The notes under the pieces are model-generated. The model made no database searches, was not told where the DNA came from, and was given only the letters and a program-made list of their open reading frames with translations. Position numbers and translations under genes: made by a program. From Hoyosella levis (GTDB lineage Bacteria; Actinomycetota; Actinomycetes; Mycobacteriales; Mycobacteriaceae), in contig NZ_BQYM01000003.1 in the NCBI RefSeq assembly GCF_026008515.1, positions 186,001-250,000 on the forward strand: 64,000 nucleotides of DNA, given 5' to 3'. The first letter of the stretch is position 1. Every line of letters begins with the position of its first letter. Positions 38,310 through 47,244 of the stretch are shown here, in pieces.

Positions 38310-38426
38310 AAACCGCCGCCACATTCAGCCCAATCCAACCAGCCCGAGGCCAGCCGCTATCCCTCACCGCCCGCCGCCCGCATGCGTACGCTGGTTCGCA
38401 GCGAGATCGTCGAGGGAAGGAATGCC

Positions 38427-39170
38427 ATGGGTCGCTTGGGAAGTCGTTTCGCGCGGGGCACGGCCGCGTTGTCATTGGTACTGGTGGGCGCTCTGGCTGC
38501 GGCGGGGTGCACGGCCGGTAGCGGCTCCGGGGAGGATGGTGAGCCGGTGGGCATCTCCATGAGTGGCTCGGGCATTGTGTCGGGCACGCCGGATACGTTG
38601 CGTGCGACGGTCGGGGTGCAGGTGGAGCGGGGTTCGGTGCAGGAGGCGCTGGATGCGGCGAACGAGGCAGCACAGCGGGTGATCGATGCGGTACGCGAGG
38701 GCGGTGTCGCTGATGAGGACATCCAGACGGAGCGGTTCTCGATCAATCCGCGGTATGAGTACGATGAGGGCCCGCGCACGCGCCGGATCGCCGGGTATGA
38801 GGTGGCGAACCAGTTGACGATCAAGATCCGGGACATCGATAGCTCGGGTTCCACGCTGGATGCGATCGCGCGAGCGGGCGGAGATGATGCCGTGGTCAAT
38901 GGCGTGGGCTTCATGCTCGAGGACAATGCAGAGCTCTTGCGCCAGGCGCGGGAGCGGGCGTTCGAAGATGCACGGCAGCGGGCGGACCAGTACGCGGGAC
39001 TCGCTGGGCGCGAGCTTGGCGAGGTCGTGAGCATCGTGGAGGACCAGGCGCCTTCTCCGCAGCCCTTCCTGGCAGACGGCTTGGAGCGGAGCATGGACAA
39101 CGCGGTGCCGATCGAGCCAGGCAGCCAGGACGTGGAGGTTCGCGTGACGGTTCGCTGGGAACTGGGCTAG
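38427..39170 (+). CDS. SIMPL (DUF541) domain lipoprotein
   Basis: The 247-residue lipoprotein has signal and lipobox LVGALAAAGC (Cys about residue 26). The rest is one SIMPL domain: GISMSGSGIVSGTPDTLRAT, the long helix with EALDAANEAAQRVIDAVRE, and DIQTERFSINPRYEYDEGPR. The C-terminal strand VEVRVTVRWELG is also typical. Family members are exported and poorly understood. GGGAAGG precedes ATG 38427. It lies opposite the PH-domain gene and upstream of the DUF4236 gene. Confidence 0.9.
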   Translation: MGRLGSRFARGTAALSLVLVGALAAAGCTAGSGSGEDGEPVGISMSGSGIVSGTPDTLRATVGVQVERGSVQEALDAANEAAQRVIDAVREGGVADEDIQTERFSINPRYEYDEGPRTRRIAGYEVANQLTIKIRDIDSSGSTLDAIARAGGDDAVVNGVGFMLEDNAELLRQARERAFEDARQRADQYAGLAGRELGEVVSIVEDQAPSPQPFLADGLERSMDNAVPIEPGSQDVEVRVTVRWELG

Positions 39171-39233
39171 CACCTGTCCCTTCGAGCCGCGGCCTTGAGC
39201 CGTCGCCGTTCGCGGCGGAACTGAGCTAGGCCC

Positions 39234-39305
39234 GCAAACGCGATAGAAGCCACAGAAGTCCCAGGGCCGCTTCTATCGCGTTTGACGGTTTCCCGTGCTT
39301 TTGCC
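39234..39305 (+). repeat. Family A palindromic element, copy 3
   Basis: Arms CAAACGCGATAGAAG (39235-39249) and CTTCTATCGCGTTTG (39270-39284) are perfect, with a 20-nt loop. The tail ACGGTTTCCCGTGCTTTTGC follows. It starts 64 nt after the SIMPL-gene stop in the same direction. From 39305 to about 39385 a degenerate CCGCAAACC motif recurs several times. Confidence 0.9.
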
Positions 39306-39427
39306 GCAAACCGGCCGCCGCTCGGCCACGACCCCGCAAACCGAGAGCCAACCCGCAAACCCGCCTCAAACCGACAGGCAATCGCAGTCCTATACGCGAT
39401 AATCAAGCGGATCGAGGAGGCGCGCGA

Positions 39428-40525
39428 GTGGGTTTCTACATCAGGAAGAGCGTGAAGGCCGGGCCGTTCCGGTTCAACCTGAGCAAGTCGGGGATCGGCG
39501 TGAGCACGGGCGTGCCGGGTTTCCGGGTGGGCAAGGGCCCGCGCGGGAACTACGTTCATGCGGGTCGTCACGGCGTCTACTACCGCAAGTCCCTGGGCGG
39601 GGGCGGCAGTCGTTCCGGGCAGCGCCGGGCCGGACGTGCCCGCGCCAAGCAGGGTGGCCCACTAGCACGTAGCGCGCCAGGGCCGTCCTTCCGCGATGCC
39701 ACGGGCGTGGAGGCGTTGCACCTCGAGCCGACAGGCGGCGGTGACCTTGTTGATCAACTGAACGAGGCGGCCGGGCGGCGCGGCTGGTTCTGGCCTACCG
39801 TGGCGTTGTTCGCCATCGTGGGCCTGGTGACTATGCCGTTCGGATTGCTGGCGTGGTTGGTGGCGATCCCGGTTTGCTGGTGGTTGTGGCTGCGCGATAG
39901 GGCCCGCGAAGCCGCTGTCGTGATGTACGACGTCGAGGATGAGCTCGATGAGTGGTTCGACGCGCTAGTCGGCAACTGGGCCTGGTTGACGGGCAGCGAG
40001 AAGATCTGGCGCGTGGTCGCGGAGGGGGCTGTCTCCTCCCCCGGCCAGCGGAAGTCGCGCGCGGGAGCGACGGACCTTATTCACCGCGAGGTAGCACGGG
40101 CTGGCCTGGCGGGTCCCCGGCACCTCACGAGCAATGTCGTGGTCCCGACGCTCTCCTCTGGCAGTTCCGCGTTGTACTTCCTGCCGGACCGGGTGCTCGT
40201 CCGCGACGGCAAGCACTACACCGATGTCGCTTATGAGCACCTCGTGAGCACTGCCACGACCACGTCGTTCATCGAGCAGCCAGGCGCCGTTCCGGGGGAT
40301 GCGCGCGAGACGGGCGCGACGTGGCAGCACGTCAACAAGGACGGCAGCCCGGACCGCAGGTTCAGCAACAACGCGCGATTGGCCGTGGTGCAGTACGACC
40401 AGTGGCGGGTACGCAGCACGCATGGCCTGGACTGGCGCGTCCAGGTCTCGCGGGATGGGGCCGCCAGGGCGATCTCGGCGACGCTGTCGCAACGTCCGGG
40501 ATCAGCCCCGCGGCGCTCGTCCTGA
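39428..40525 (+). CDS. DUF4236 N-terminal domain membrane protein
   Basis: The 365-residue product starts with a clear DUF4236 domain (MGFYIRKSVKAGPFRFNLSK, then SGIGVSTGVPGFRVGKGPRG). A Gly/Arg-rich linker follows, then two adjacent membrane helices (about residues 118-160; FWPTVALFAIVGLVTMPFGL). A soluble C-terminal domain of about 200 residues contains LYFLPDRVLVRDGKHYTDVA. The role is unknown; DUF4236 also occurs in phage and plasmid-borne genes. GAGGAGG lies upstream of GTG 39428. Confidence 0.85.
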   Translation: MGFYIRKSVKAGPFRFNLSKSGIGVSTGVPGFRVGKGPRGNYVHAGRHGVYYRKSLGGGGSRSGQRRAGRARAKQGGPLARSAPGPSFRDATGVEALHLEPTGGGDLVDQLNEAAGRRGWFWPTVALFAIVGLVTMPFGLLAWLVAIPVCWWLWLRDRAREAAVVMYDVEDELDEWFDALVGNWAWLTGSEKIWRVVAEGAVSSPGQRKSRAGATDLIHREVARAGLAGPRHLTSNVVVPTLSSGSSALYFLPDRVLVRDGKHYTDVAYEHLVSTATTTSFIEQPGAVPGDARETGATWQHVNKDGSPDRRFSNNARLAVVQYDQWRVRSTHGLDWRVQVSRDGAARAISATLSQRPGSAPRRSS

Positions 40526-40531
40526 GCCGCG

Positions 40532-40879
40532 CTAGAGGTAGATGCCGAAGAAGTCCGCGAGGAACTTGCGGATGATGTCCTCGTTCGTCACCGGCGGCGC
40601 TGTCTCCACGGCGTGCGGGGCACGGTCCTCGTCGCTGCCTCGCATCCGTTCGAGCTGTCGCTCGATCTTGCGCAGCTCGCGGCGCAGCTGGGTCCGGCTG
40701 AGGTCATCGTCGTCCTCTTCGTCGTCCTCGTCGTCATGCTGGTGGTAGGCGAGGACGACCGCATCGGTTCGGATCTCCGAGGCGCCGGGCGGCCCGGCTC
40801 CGGGACTGGTTGTCGCGATGCCACCGAGCGCGAGGGCTGCGATCGCGAGGAGCGGCACGGTCGAGTGATGCACTGTCAT
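40532..40879 (-). CDS. Small secreted acidic protein of unknown function
   Basis: About 115 residues: a signal peptide (hydrophobic LLAIAALALGGIATT), then an acidic run (HDDEDDEEDDDD, about residues 50-61). An amphipathic basic coiled-coil-like helix follows (LRRELRKIERQLERMRG), and the C-terminus is DIIRKFLADFFGIYL. No family recognised. Two ATGs six bases apart (40885 and 40879) are possible; GAGG is better spaced for the second. It converges on the DUF4236 gene with 6 bases between the stops. Confidence 0.65.
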   Translation of the reverse strand: MTVHHSTVPLLAIAALALGGIATTSPGAGPPGASEIRTDAVVLAYHQHDDEDDEEDDDDLSRTQLRRELRKIERQLERMRGSDEDRAPHAVETAPPVTNEDIIRKFLADFFGIYL

Positions 40880-40885
40880 TTCCAT

Positions 40886-41290
40886 CCACCTCGTCTTTGA
40901 GCTGGTTGGGGCTGTCGAGCTTGGCCGATCGGGTGGGTTGCCATGTTCGTTGCCGCGGGCTGGACGGCGGTGTGCCTAGCCCTTTTAGTCTATTCCCGCG
41001 GCGGGCGGACGAACCCGGGGATTGCCCGATTGGCGACACGCTGTTCCGCGTCGCGCGCTCGCGACGCCCTCGCGTCCACCGATCCGCGCATCCTGGTGGT
41101 TCCGGGCACGCCATTCGGGCTCGGGGCATATCCTGCGTATTATCGACGTTCGGCGCGACTGGTCCATCCCGGCACGGTGCCTGCACTGGTGCTGCAGCTC
41201 CCCGGGACTCGTGCTTCCCCGGGGCAGCCGGAGGAGCTCTCGATGGCCTAGTGCGCGCGTGTCCGGTTTAGCAGCGAGCAAGGGAGACCA
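40886..41290. other. Intergenic region between the secreted-protein gene and glmU
   Basis: About 400 bases without a supported gene. An open frame at 40943-41251 exists but lacks a ribosome site, a signal or a recognisable domain. The segment around 40980-41000 (CCTTTTAGTCTATTCC) is AT-richer and may carry the promoter of the divergent small gene or of glmU. AAGGGAG for glmU lies at 41280. Confidence 0.45.
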
Positions 41291-42811
41291 ATGCCGCAGA
41301 CCCCCCGAGTGTCCGCCGTCCCACCGGGCCAGGAAGCGAGGACCGGCACCGCAGTGATCGTCCTCGCGGCCGGGGCTGGGACGCGGATGAAGTCGGATCT
41401 GCCGAAGGTGCTGCACCGGATCGGTGGTCGCAGCATGGTGGGGCACGCGGTGCACGCGGCCGCGGGAGTGGAGCCGGACTCGATCATCGCTGTGGTGGGC
41501 CACCAGCGGGACAAGGTGATCGCGGAGGTCAAGGGGCTTTCCGAGCAGCTTGACCAGGAGGTCGCCACGGCTGTGCAGGAGGAGCAGAACGGCACCGGCC
41601 ATGCCGTGCAGTGCGGGCTTGCGGCGGTGTCCCCGGACTTCCAGGGGACGGTCCTGGTCACGGCGGGGGACGTGCCACTGCTGACCTCGACCGCCCTGGC
41701 CGATCTGCTGGCGGCGCACGGCACGGATGCCGCGGTTACGGTGATGACGTTCGAGGCTCCGCGGCCGCGGGGCTATGGTCGCATCGTCCGCGACGAGGAC
41801 GGGCTCGTCGCTCGTATCGTCGAGGAGGCCGACGCCACCGAGGAGCAGCGGCGCATCACCGAGGTCAATTCGGGCGTCTATGCCTTCGATGCGCAGGTGC
41901 TGCGATCCGCGCTGGCCCAGCTGGGCTCGGACAACGCGCAGGGCGAGCTGTACCTGACCGATGTGATCGCCATCGCTCGCGGCGAGGGGCGTATCGTGCG
42001 CGGCATGGTGCTCGACGATCCACACCTGGTGGCGGGGGCGAACGATCGCGTGCAGCTCGCGGCGCTGCGCAAGGAGCTGAACCGGCGCGTGCTCGAGGAC
42101 TGGATGCGCGCGGGCGTGGATGTGGTGGACCCGGATACGACGTGGGTGGATGTGGATGTGCGGATCGGGCGCGATGTGGTCATCCAGCCCGGCGTGCAGC
42201 TGCTGGGCGGCACTGTGATCGGCGATCATGCCGAGGTGGGGCCGGACTCCACGCTTACCGATGTGCAGGTCGGCGAGGGCGCGCGGATCATCCGCACGCA
42301 TGGGGAGCGCGCGATCGTCGGCGCCGCCACGGTCGTCGGCCCCTTCTCCTACCTGCGGCCGAAGTCGGTGATCGGCGATCATTGCAAGATCGGCGCGTAT
42401 GTCGAGACCAAGAACGTGGATATCGGGGCGCACTCGAAGATCCCGCACCTGACCTACGCGGGCGACGCCACCATTGGCGAGCACACGAATATCGGCGCGT
42501 CGAGCGTGTTCGTCAATTATGACGGCGTGACCAAGCGCCGCACCGTCGTGGGCTCGCATGTCCGCGCGGGCTCTGACACGATGTTCGTCGCCCCGGTGCG
42601 CATTGGTGATGGCGCCTACACGGGCGCCGGTACTGTGGTGAAGGACGATGTCCCGCCCGGGGCGCTCGCGGTGTCGGGTGGCAGGCAGCGCAATATCGAA
42701 GGCTGGGTCGAGCAGAATCGACCAGGAACCGGCGCGGCGAAGGCCGCGGCCAAGGCACGGCATGAAGTGAAAAACCCAACACAACCGATCGAGGATGGCG
42801 GGATCGAGTGA
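41291..42811 (+). CDS. glmU: Bifunctional UDP-GlcNAc pyrophosphorylase / GlcN-1-P acetyltransferase
   Basis: GlmU makes UDP-GlcNAc for peptidoglycan and arabinogalactan linker synthesis. The 506-residue protein has the uridyltransferase domain ([19 protein letters not shown] near residue 22, NGTGHAVQC). A left-handed beta-helix acetyltransferase domain follows (hexad repeats after about 265; [27 protein letters not shown]). The N-terminus is about 15 residues longer than usual. AAGGGAG precedes ATG 41291. It overlaps prs by 4 bases; glmU-prs is the standard pair in this order. Confidence 0.97.
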   Translation: MPQTPRVSAVPPGQEARTGTAVIVLAAGAGTRMKSDLPKVLHRIGGRSMVGHAVHAAAGVEPDSIIAVVGHQRDKVIAEVKGLSEQLDQEVATAVQEEQNGTGHAVQCGLAAVSPDFQGTVLVTAGDVPLLTSTALADLLAAHGTDAAVTVMTFEAPRPRGYGRIVRDEDGLVARIVEEADATEEQRRITEVNSGVYAFDAQVLRSALAQLGSDNAQGELYLTDVIAIARGEGRIVRGMVLDDPHLVAGANDRVQLAALRKELNRRVLEDWMRAGVDVVDPDTTWVDVDVRIGRDVVIQPGVQLLGGTVIGDHAEVGPDSTLTDVQVGEGARIIRTHGERAIVGAATVVGPFSYLRPKSVIGDHCKIGAYVETKNVDIGAHSKIPHLTYAGDATIGEHTNIGASSVFVNYDGVTKRRTVVGSHVRAGSDTMFVAPVRIGDGAYTGAGTVVKDDVPPGALAVSGGRQRNIEGWVEQNRPGTGAAKAAAKARHEVKNPTQPIEDGGIE

Positions 42812-43788
42812 GCGCATTTTCCGTTGACAACCAGAAGAACCTGATGCTGTTCTCCGGGCGAGCACACCCGGAGCTGGCCGAAGAGGTTGCGAAGGAACTC
42901 GACACCCACGTCACCCCCCAGACGGCGCGGGACTTCGCCAATGGCGAGATCTTCGTGCGGTTCGAGGAGTCGGTGCGCGGCTGCGACGCCTTTGTCATCC
43001 AATCGCATCCCTATCCGCTGAACAACTGGCTCATGGAGCAGTTGATCATGATCGATGCGCTCAAGCGCGGGTCCGCCAAGCGCATCACCGCGGTGCTGCC
43101 GTTCTTCCCGTACGCGCGGCAGGACAAGAAGCATCGTGGCCGCGAGCCCATCTCCGCCCGCCTGGTCGCGGACCTGCTCAAGACCGCCGGTGCCGACCGC
43201 ATCATCACCGTTGACCTGCATACGGATCAGATCCAGGGCTTCTTCGACGGCCCCGTCGATCACATGCGCGCAGCTCCCCAGCTTGCTGGCCACGTGGCGA
43301 AGAAATACTCGCTCGACAAGATCACCGTGGTCTCCCCCGATTCGGGGCGCGTGCGCGTCGCGGAGAAGTGGGCCGACCTGCTCGGTGGCGCGCCGCTCGC
43401 GTTCATCCACAAGACCCGTGATCCGCTGGTGCCCAACCAGGTCAAGTCCAACCGTGTCGTCGGCGAGGTGGAGGGGCGCACCTGCATCCTGATCGACGAC
43501 ATGATCGACACCGGTGGCACCATCGCTGGCGCGGTCGGCCTGCTCAAGGATTCCGGAGCGGGCGACGTCGTCATCGCCACGACCCACGGGGTGCTGTCCG
43601 ATCCGGCCTCGGAGCGGCTCGCGAACTGCGGCGCCAAGGAAGTCATCGTCACCAACACCCTGCCGATGGCCCCCGAGAAGGATTTCGAGCAGCTGACCGT
43701 GCTGTCCATCGCTCCCCTGCTCGCGCAGACCATCCGCGAGGTCTTCGAGAACGGTTCCGTCACGTCGCTGTTCGACGGCAGCGCCTAG
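42808..43788 (+). CDS. prs: Ribose-phosphate pyrophosphokinase
   Basis: Prs makes PRPP from ribose-5-phosphate and ATP for nucleotides, His, Trp and, in this order, decaprenyl-phosphoryl-arabinose. The 326-residue protein has [55 protein letters not shown], and the PRPP-binding loop [14 protein letters not shown]. The GTG start overlaps the glmU stop. A hairpin follows at 43801. Confidence 0.97.
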   Translation: MSAFSVDNQKNLMLFSGRAHPELAEEVAKELDTHVTPQTARDFANGEIFVRFEESVRGCDAFVIQSHPYPLNNWLMEQLIMIDALKRGSAKRITAVLPFFPYARQDKKHRGREPISARLVADLLKTAGADRIITVDLHTDQIQGFFDGPVDHMRAAPQLAGHVAKKYSLDKITVVSPDSGRVRVAEKWADLLGGAPLAFIHKTRDPLVPNQVKSNRVVGEVEGRTCILIDDMIDTGGTIAGAVGLLKDSGAGDVVIATTHGVLSDPASERLANCGAKEVIVTNTLPMAPEKDFEQLTVLSIAPLLAQTIREVFENGSVTSLFDGSA

Positions 43789-43800
43789 GCATCGAGCCAG

Positions 43801-43837
43801 CGCCCGGGCATGCAGCAAGCTGCGCGCCCGGGCGTTT
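43801..43837 (+). terminator. Hairpin terminator after prs
   Basis: CGCCCGGGC (43801-43809) and GCCCGGGCG (43826-43834) are perfectly complementary. The loop can itself pair (GCAGC...GCTGC), and TTT follows. It starts 12 nt after the prs stop. Confidence 0.78.
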
Positions 43838-43939
43838 CGCGTGCGCTAGGCAGACGGCGGGCACCGTGCCCATAACAAGTGCATACCCCTCAGCCGCATT
43901 GGCAGCGCCTGTCGGCGCGCACCGCTTAGCATCCGGTGC

Positions 43940-44455
43940 ATGATCCTCCGTCGAGCAGCATCCCGGGCCACGAGCAACACGCGCGCGCGAATGGGATGCG
44001 TTGCCCTGCTGCATGCGCCCGTCCTGCTGCTCGCTGCGGCCACCCCGGCGATCGCGCAGCCCGCTGCCGGTCCGCCCGCGCCGCAGCAGCAGGTCACCCC
44101 GCAGGTGCCCGCGCCGGATGCCTCGGTCGCCGTCGAGGGCCGTGTGCTGGTGTTCGAGTTCCGCAACGACCGCAGCGAGCCATTGTCCTGCTTCGCTGCA
44201 GCCCAGTTCTTCGGACTACCGATCTCCCACATCGGGATGCCGCCCTTTGTGGTTGCGCCGCCGTGGGGCACCGCGCGCATCGAGATCGAGGTGCCGTTCC
44301 CTGGGGTCTATCGCCATGCGACGTCGTGCATGATCGGCGACGAGCCGCCCCCGCAGGATCCAGGGATGCTCGCCGCTGACCTGCTCTCGCCGATGGTCGC
44401 GAACACCGACCCGCAGGTGATGATGCATGTCGATCACACCGAGGTCCCCCACTGA
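43940..44455 (+). CDS. Exported protein of unknown function
   Basis: The 171-residue protein has a long N-terminal signal region (hydrophobic VALLHAPVLLLAAATPAIAQ, likely cut after AIA or AIAQ). A Pro/Gln linker and one compact beta-rich domain (VEGRVLVFEFRNDRSEPLSC to YRHATSCMIGDEPPP) with two cysteines follow. No family recognised. The start is uncertain: ATG 43940 has a weak ribosome site, and a later ATG at 43991 would still keep the signal. It lies between prs and rplY. Confidence 0.62.
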   Translation: MILRRAASRATSNTRARMGCVALLHAPVLLLAAATPAIAQPAAGPPAPQQQVTPQVPAPDASVAVEGRVLVFEFRNDRSEPLSCFAAAQFFGLPISHIGMPPFVVAPPWGTARIEIEVPFPGVYRHATSCMIGDEPPPQDPGMLAADLLSPMVANTDPQVMMHVDHTEVPH

Positions 44456-44564
44456 AGCGAGCCTGATTTCGTGCTGGCCGCCAGCAACCGCTACGATGGC
44501 GTGGTTGTCTCGGCGAGGGTGGCAGTCATGCCCCGTTATCGACGCGGCTGAGTAGGCACTACCT

Positions 44565-44645
44565 GCATCGGTTCCTCCGATGCTCTTGTGCGTTCTCGTG
44601 CGGGACTACACCACAGGTCCCCCGCGGATCCCCGCCGAGGGGACC
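44565..44645 (+). promoter_or_regulatory. Two hairpins in the rplY leader
   Basis: GCATCGG-TTCCT-CCGATGC (44565-44583) and GGTCCCC (44616-44622) with GGGGACC (44639-44645) can form two stems 44-124 nt before the rplY ATG. They could be leader structures for the ribosomal-protein gene. The second would sit just before the ribosome-site region. The regulatory role is inferred. Confidence 0.4.
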
Positions 44646-44688
44646 GTGCCAGGGAGACTTCCCGGAGAAACGACCAAGGAGCATCACA

Positions 44689-45318
44689 ATGGCTGATCGC
44701 ATCAACCTCATTGCCGAGGAGCGCACCGAGTTCGGCAAGGGCCCGTCGCGCCGCGCGCGTGTGGCTTTCAAGATCCCCGCCGTCATGTACGGCCACGGCA
44801 CCGATCCCATGCACCTGCTCCTGCCGGCCCTCGACTTCGCCGCTGTGCTCCGTAACCACGGCACCAACGCGATCCTGGCGCTCGACGTCAACGGCTCGAA
44901 GCACCTCGCGCTGGTCAAGTCTGTTGTCGCGCACCCGATCCGCCCTGTTATCCAGCACGTCGACCTGCTGGTCGTGCGGAAGGGCGAGAAGGTCAGCGTT
45001 GACATCCCGATCGTTGTCGTCGGCGATTCGGCACCGGATACCGTCGCTGCGCTCGACGCCTCCTCCGTGCCGGTCCTCGCGGACGTGTTCAACATTCCCG
45101 AGGAGTTCGAGGTCTCGGTCGAGGGCGCCGAGGCGGGCACCCAGATCCTGGCCAGCGACATCGAGCTGCCCGCTGACTGCGAGCTCGACATCGATCCCGA
45201 CACCCTCATCGTGAACGTCACCGAGGCGCGCGACGAGGACTACGGCGACGAGGACGAGGATTCCGCTGAGGGCGCCGCGGAGTCTGCCGGTGGCGAGGAT
45301 TCCTCCAGCGAGGAGTGA
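44689..45318 (+). CDS. rplY: 50S ribosomal protein L25/general stress protein Ctc
   Basis: The 209-residue long form (CTC type) binds 5S rRNA. The L25 domain (RINLIAEERTEFGKGPSRRA to PVIQHVDLLVVRKGEKV) is followed by the C-terminal beta domain (TVAALDASSVPVLADVFNIP, then FEVSVEGAEAGTQILA). An acidic Asp/Glu/Ser tail of about 30 residues ends the protein. AAGGAG precedes ATG 44689. A strong hairpin at 45373 separates it from pth. Confidence 0.96.
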   Translation: MADRINLIAEERTEFGKGPSRRARVAFKIPAVMYGHGTDPMHLLLPALDFAAVLRNHGTNAILALDVNGSKHLALVKSVVAHPIRPVIQHVDLLVVRKGEKVSVDIPIVVVGDSAPDTVAALDASSVPVLADVFNIPEEFEVSVEGAEAGTQILASDIELPADCELDIDPDTLIVNVTEARDEDYGDEDEDSAEGAAESAGGEDSSSEE

Positions 45319-45372
45319 TCCTGATTCCGGTCAGCTTGATCTACGGACTTCACTGACCGGTTAGCTACAGTT

Positions 45373-45410
45373 GGGGCGGCGCGCCGATGCATGGGCGCGC
45401 CGCCCCGCTT
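45373..45410 (+). terminator. Hairpin between rplY and pth
   Basis: GGGGCGGCGCGCC (45373-45385) and GGCGCGCCGCCCC (45394-45406) form a perfect 13-bp stem with an 8-nt loop, 54 nt after the rplY stop. GCTTGCTTG follows. It should end or attenuate transcription before pth. Confidence 0.8.
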
Positions 45411-45457
45411 GCTTGCCGCGCCAGGTGGTCCTGGCCCGCACGGAAAGGCGCCACGAA

Positions 45458-46027
45458 GTGACGACCATTGTTGCCGGGCTCGGCAACCCGGGCCCGAAGT
45501 ACGAGCTCACCCGCCACAATGTTGGCTTCCTTGTCGCGGATGTACTCGCCGACCGCGGCGCGGCCCGCTGGTCGGTCCATAAGGCCAGCAAGGCGGATGT
45601 CGTCGAGACCCGCCATGGTGGCGAGAAGCTGATCGTGATGAAGCCGCGCTCGTACATGAACCTGTCGGGGCAATCCGTCGGCGCCCTCGCGAAGTACCTG
45701 TCGGTCCCGCCGGAGCAGGTGATCGCGATCCACGACGACCTTGATCTCGACCTCGGGACGATCCGGCTCAAGCTCGGCGGCGGCGAGGGCGGGCACAACG
45801 GCCTGCGCTCGCTCACCCAGCACCTCGGCACCCGCGACTACCTGCGGGTGCGCATCGGTGTGGGGCGTCCGCCCGGACGGATGGACGCGGCGGCATACGT
45901 GCTCAAGCCCTTCGCCAAGGCCGAGCGGGACCTGCTCGGTGTCGTGGTGGAGGAGGCCGCCGATGCTGTCGAGGCACTCGTGGACCTAGGGCTCGAGGCC
46001 GCCCAGAACCAGGTGCACGCGCGGTAG
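45458..46027 (+). CDS. pth: Peptidyl-tRNA hydrolase
   Basis: Pth releases peptides from peptidyl-tRNA that has dropped off ribosomes. The 189-residue protein has [18 protein letters not shown] with the catalytic His, [29 protein letters not shown] with the Asp, and [14 protein letters not shown] 45458 gives the family N-terminus; the in-frame region upstream lies over the terminator. The rplY-pth order is conserved in the group. Confidence 0.96.
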   Translation: MTTIVAGLGNPGPKYELTRHNVGFLVADVLADRGAARWSVHKASKADVVETRHGGEKLIVMKPRSYMNLSGQSVGALAKYLSVPPEQVIAIHDDLDLDLGTIRLKLGGGEGGHNGLRSLTQHLGTRDYLRVRIGVGRPPGRMDAAAYVLKPFAKAERDLLGVVVEEAADAVEALVDLGLEAAQNQVHAR

Positions 46028-46032
46028 GACGC

Positions 46033-46074
46033 GCGCCTGTGTCACTGCGCCTGTGTCACTGCGCCTGTGTCATT
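46033..46074. repeat. Three tandem 14-bp repeats after pth
   Basis: GCGCCTGTGTCACT occurs at 46033-46046 and 46047-46060, and GCGCCTGTGTCATT at 46061-46074. The third copy overlaps the stop codon of the convergent thioesterase gene. This could have arisen by replication slippage. Confidence 0.8.
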
Positions 46075-46513
46075 GCGGGGCGTGGATCAGGCAGGTGGTG
46101 GTCCCGTGGGCAACGAGACGGCCCTGGTCGTCGACGACACGTCCTTCTGCGGTCGCGGTCGAGCGTCCGCCGTGGATGACGGTGCCAGTGCCGATCAGCT
46201 GGCGGCCATCCGTGGGCACCATGCGGATGTAGTTGACCTTGAGCTCGAGGGTGCTATAGCCCACCCCGGGACCAAGAGTGGAATGGACGGCGCAGCCCAT
46301 GACGGAGTCGAGCAGGGTCGCGCAGATGCCTCCGTGGACGGTGCCGAGGGGGTTGGCGAAGTCGGGCCGGGTGGTGATCGTGAACGACACTGTCCCCTTG
46401 TCGATCTCGGCGCTCTCCATGCCAAGAAGGGTCCAGATGCCGGTGGGCTGGTCCTCGGATGTGGTGATCGCCCTGAGCAGCTCGAGGCCGCTGGGAAGTT
46501 CCTGGCTAGTCAT
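46070..46513 (-). CDS. PaaI family hotdog-fold thioesterase
   Basis: The 147-residue protein has the PaaI/hotdog pattern FANPLGTVHGGICATLLDSVMG with the HGG motif, TLELKVNYIRMV and a C-terminal THGTTTCLIH-like strand (VAHGTTTCLIHA). It would hydrolyse an acyl-CoA thioester; the substrate is unknown. It is divergent from a TetR gene, and one of two operator-like palindromes lies 18 bases before its ATG, so control by that TetR is likely. Confidence 0.88.
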   Translation of the reverse strand: MTSQELPSGLELLRAITTSEDQPTGIWTLLGMESAEIDKGTVSFTITTRPDFANPLGTVHGGICATLLDSVMGCAVHSTLGPGVGYSTLELKVNYIRMVPTDGRQLIGTGTVIHGGRSTATAEGRVVDDQGRLVAHGTTTCLIHAPQ

Positions 46514-46531
46514 GGTTGACGCTCCTCACCG

Positions 46532-46549
46532 ATAGACCACTCGGTCCAT
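46532..46549. promoter_or_regulatory. Operator-like palindrome 1 in the thioesterase/TetR divergent promoter
   Basis: ATAGACCACTCGGTCCAT matches palindrome 2 (46573-46590) at 15 of 18 bases, differing only in the central three. The half-sites AGACC/GGTC are opposed. It lies 18 bases before the thioesterase ATG, where a bound repressor would block transcription. Confidence 0.6.
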
Positions 46550-46572
46550 CCCTGGTTGCAGCGTACCCTGGG

Positions 46573-46590
46573 ATAGACCAGATGGTCCAT
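46573..46590. promoter_or_regulatory. Operator-like palindrome 2 in the thioesterase/TetR divergent promoter
   Basis: ATAGACCAGATGGTCCAT is an imperfect palindrome (14 of 18 symmetric). It sits 18 bases before the TetR ATG and 41 bases from palindrome 1 (start to start, about four helical turns). The paired sites suit autoregulation plus control of the divergent thioesterase gene. Confidence 0.65.
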
Positions 46591-46608
46591 AGACGGAAGG
46601 TGTGCTCC

Positions 46609-47199
46609 ATGGCACCAGGCCCGAGGGAACGCTTGCTCGCGAGCGCCATCGCCCTGATGCGCGAGCGCGGCGTCCATGCGACCGGCCTGTCCGACCTCCT
46701 CGAGCACAGCAAGACCGCGCGCGGATCCATCTACCAGCACTTTCCCGGTGGAAAATCCGAGCTCATGGAGCAAGCAACGCTCCGCGCCGGCCAGGTGATC
46801 CTCCAGCGGTTCGAACGCCTGCTAGCCGACCTGACTCCCGCTGATGCCGTGGGCGCTCTCATCGGGGACTGGATCACGATCCTGCGCGCGACCGATTTCG
46901 CCCACGGCTGCCCGATCCTCGCGGCCGCCCAGAGCGGTCCCTCGGAGCCCGGCATCCAGGCAGCCGCCGCAACAGTATTCGAGCAATGGTCCGGCCTCAT
47001 CGCTGCGGCTCTCGTGGATCGCGGAGCGCCGCAGGAGCACGCGAGGTCCCTTGCCTCGAGCGTCGTGGCAGCCGTCGAGGGCGCGATCGCCCGCAGTACC
47101 GCTGCGCGGAGCACCACGCCCCTCGCGGAAGTCCGGGCGATACTCGTCCCGCTCGTGGAGCAGGCCACGCAGCATCGCGCGCCCACGACCGCATCCTAG
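46609..47199 (+). CDS. TetR/AcrR family regulator (LmrA/YxaF-like)
   Basis: The 196-residue repressor has the N-terminal HTH with THATGLSDLLEHSKTARGSIYQ-like order (GLSDLLEHSKTARGSIYQHF at about residues 26-45) and FPGGKSELMEQA. The C-terminal domain (DFAHGCPILAAAQSGPSEPG) is typical of the LmrA/YxaF type, which controls export or detoxification genes. GGAAGG precedes ATG 46609. It is divergently arranged with the PaaI thioesterase over two matching palindromes. Confidence 0.9.
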   Translation: MAPGPRERLLASAIALMRERGVHATGLSDLLEHSKTARGSIYQHFPGGKSELMEQATLRAGQVILQRFERLLADLTPADAVGALIGDWITILRATDFAHGCPILAAAQSGPSEPGIQAAAATVFEQWSGLIAAALVDRGAPQEHARSLASSVVAAVEGAIARSTAARSTTPLAEVRAILVPLVEQATQHRAPTTAS

Positions 47200-47244
47200 G
47201 GAACTAGCCCTGGGACCGCAGTGGGCGCGCGAAGCGCGAGAAAC

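Noticed and set aside
40943-41251. Possible 102-codon gene upstream of glmU
   Set aside because: No ribosome site, atypical composition, no signal or domain; the region is better read as a promoter region.
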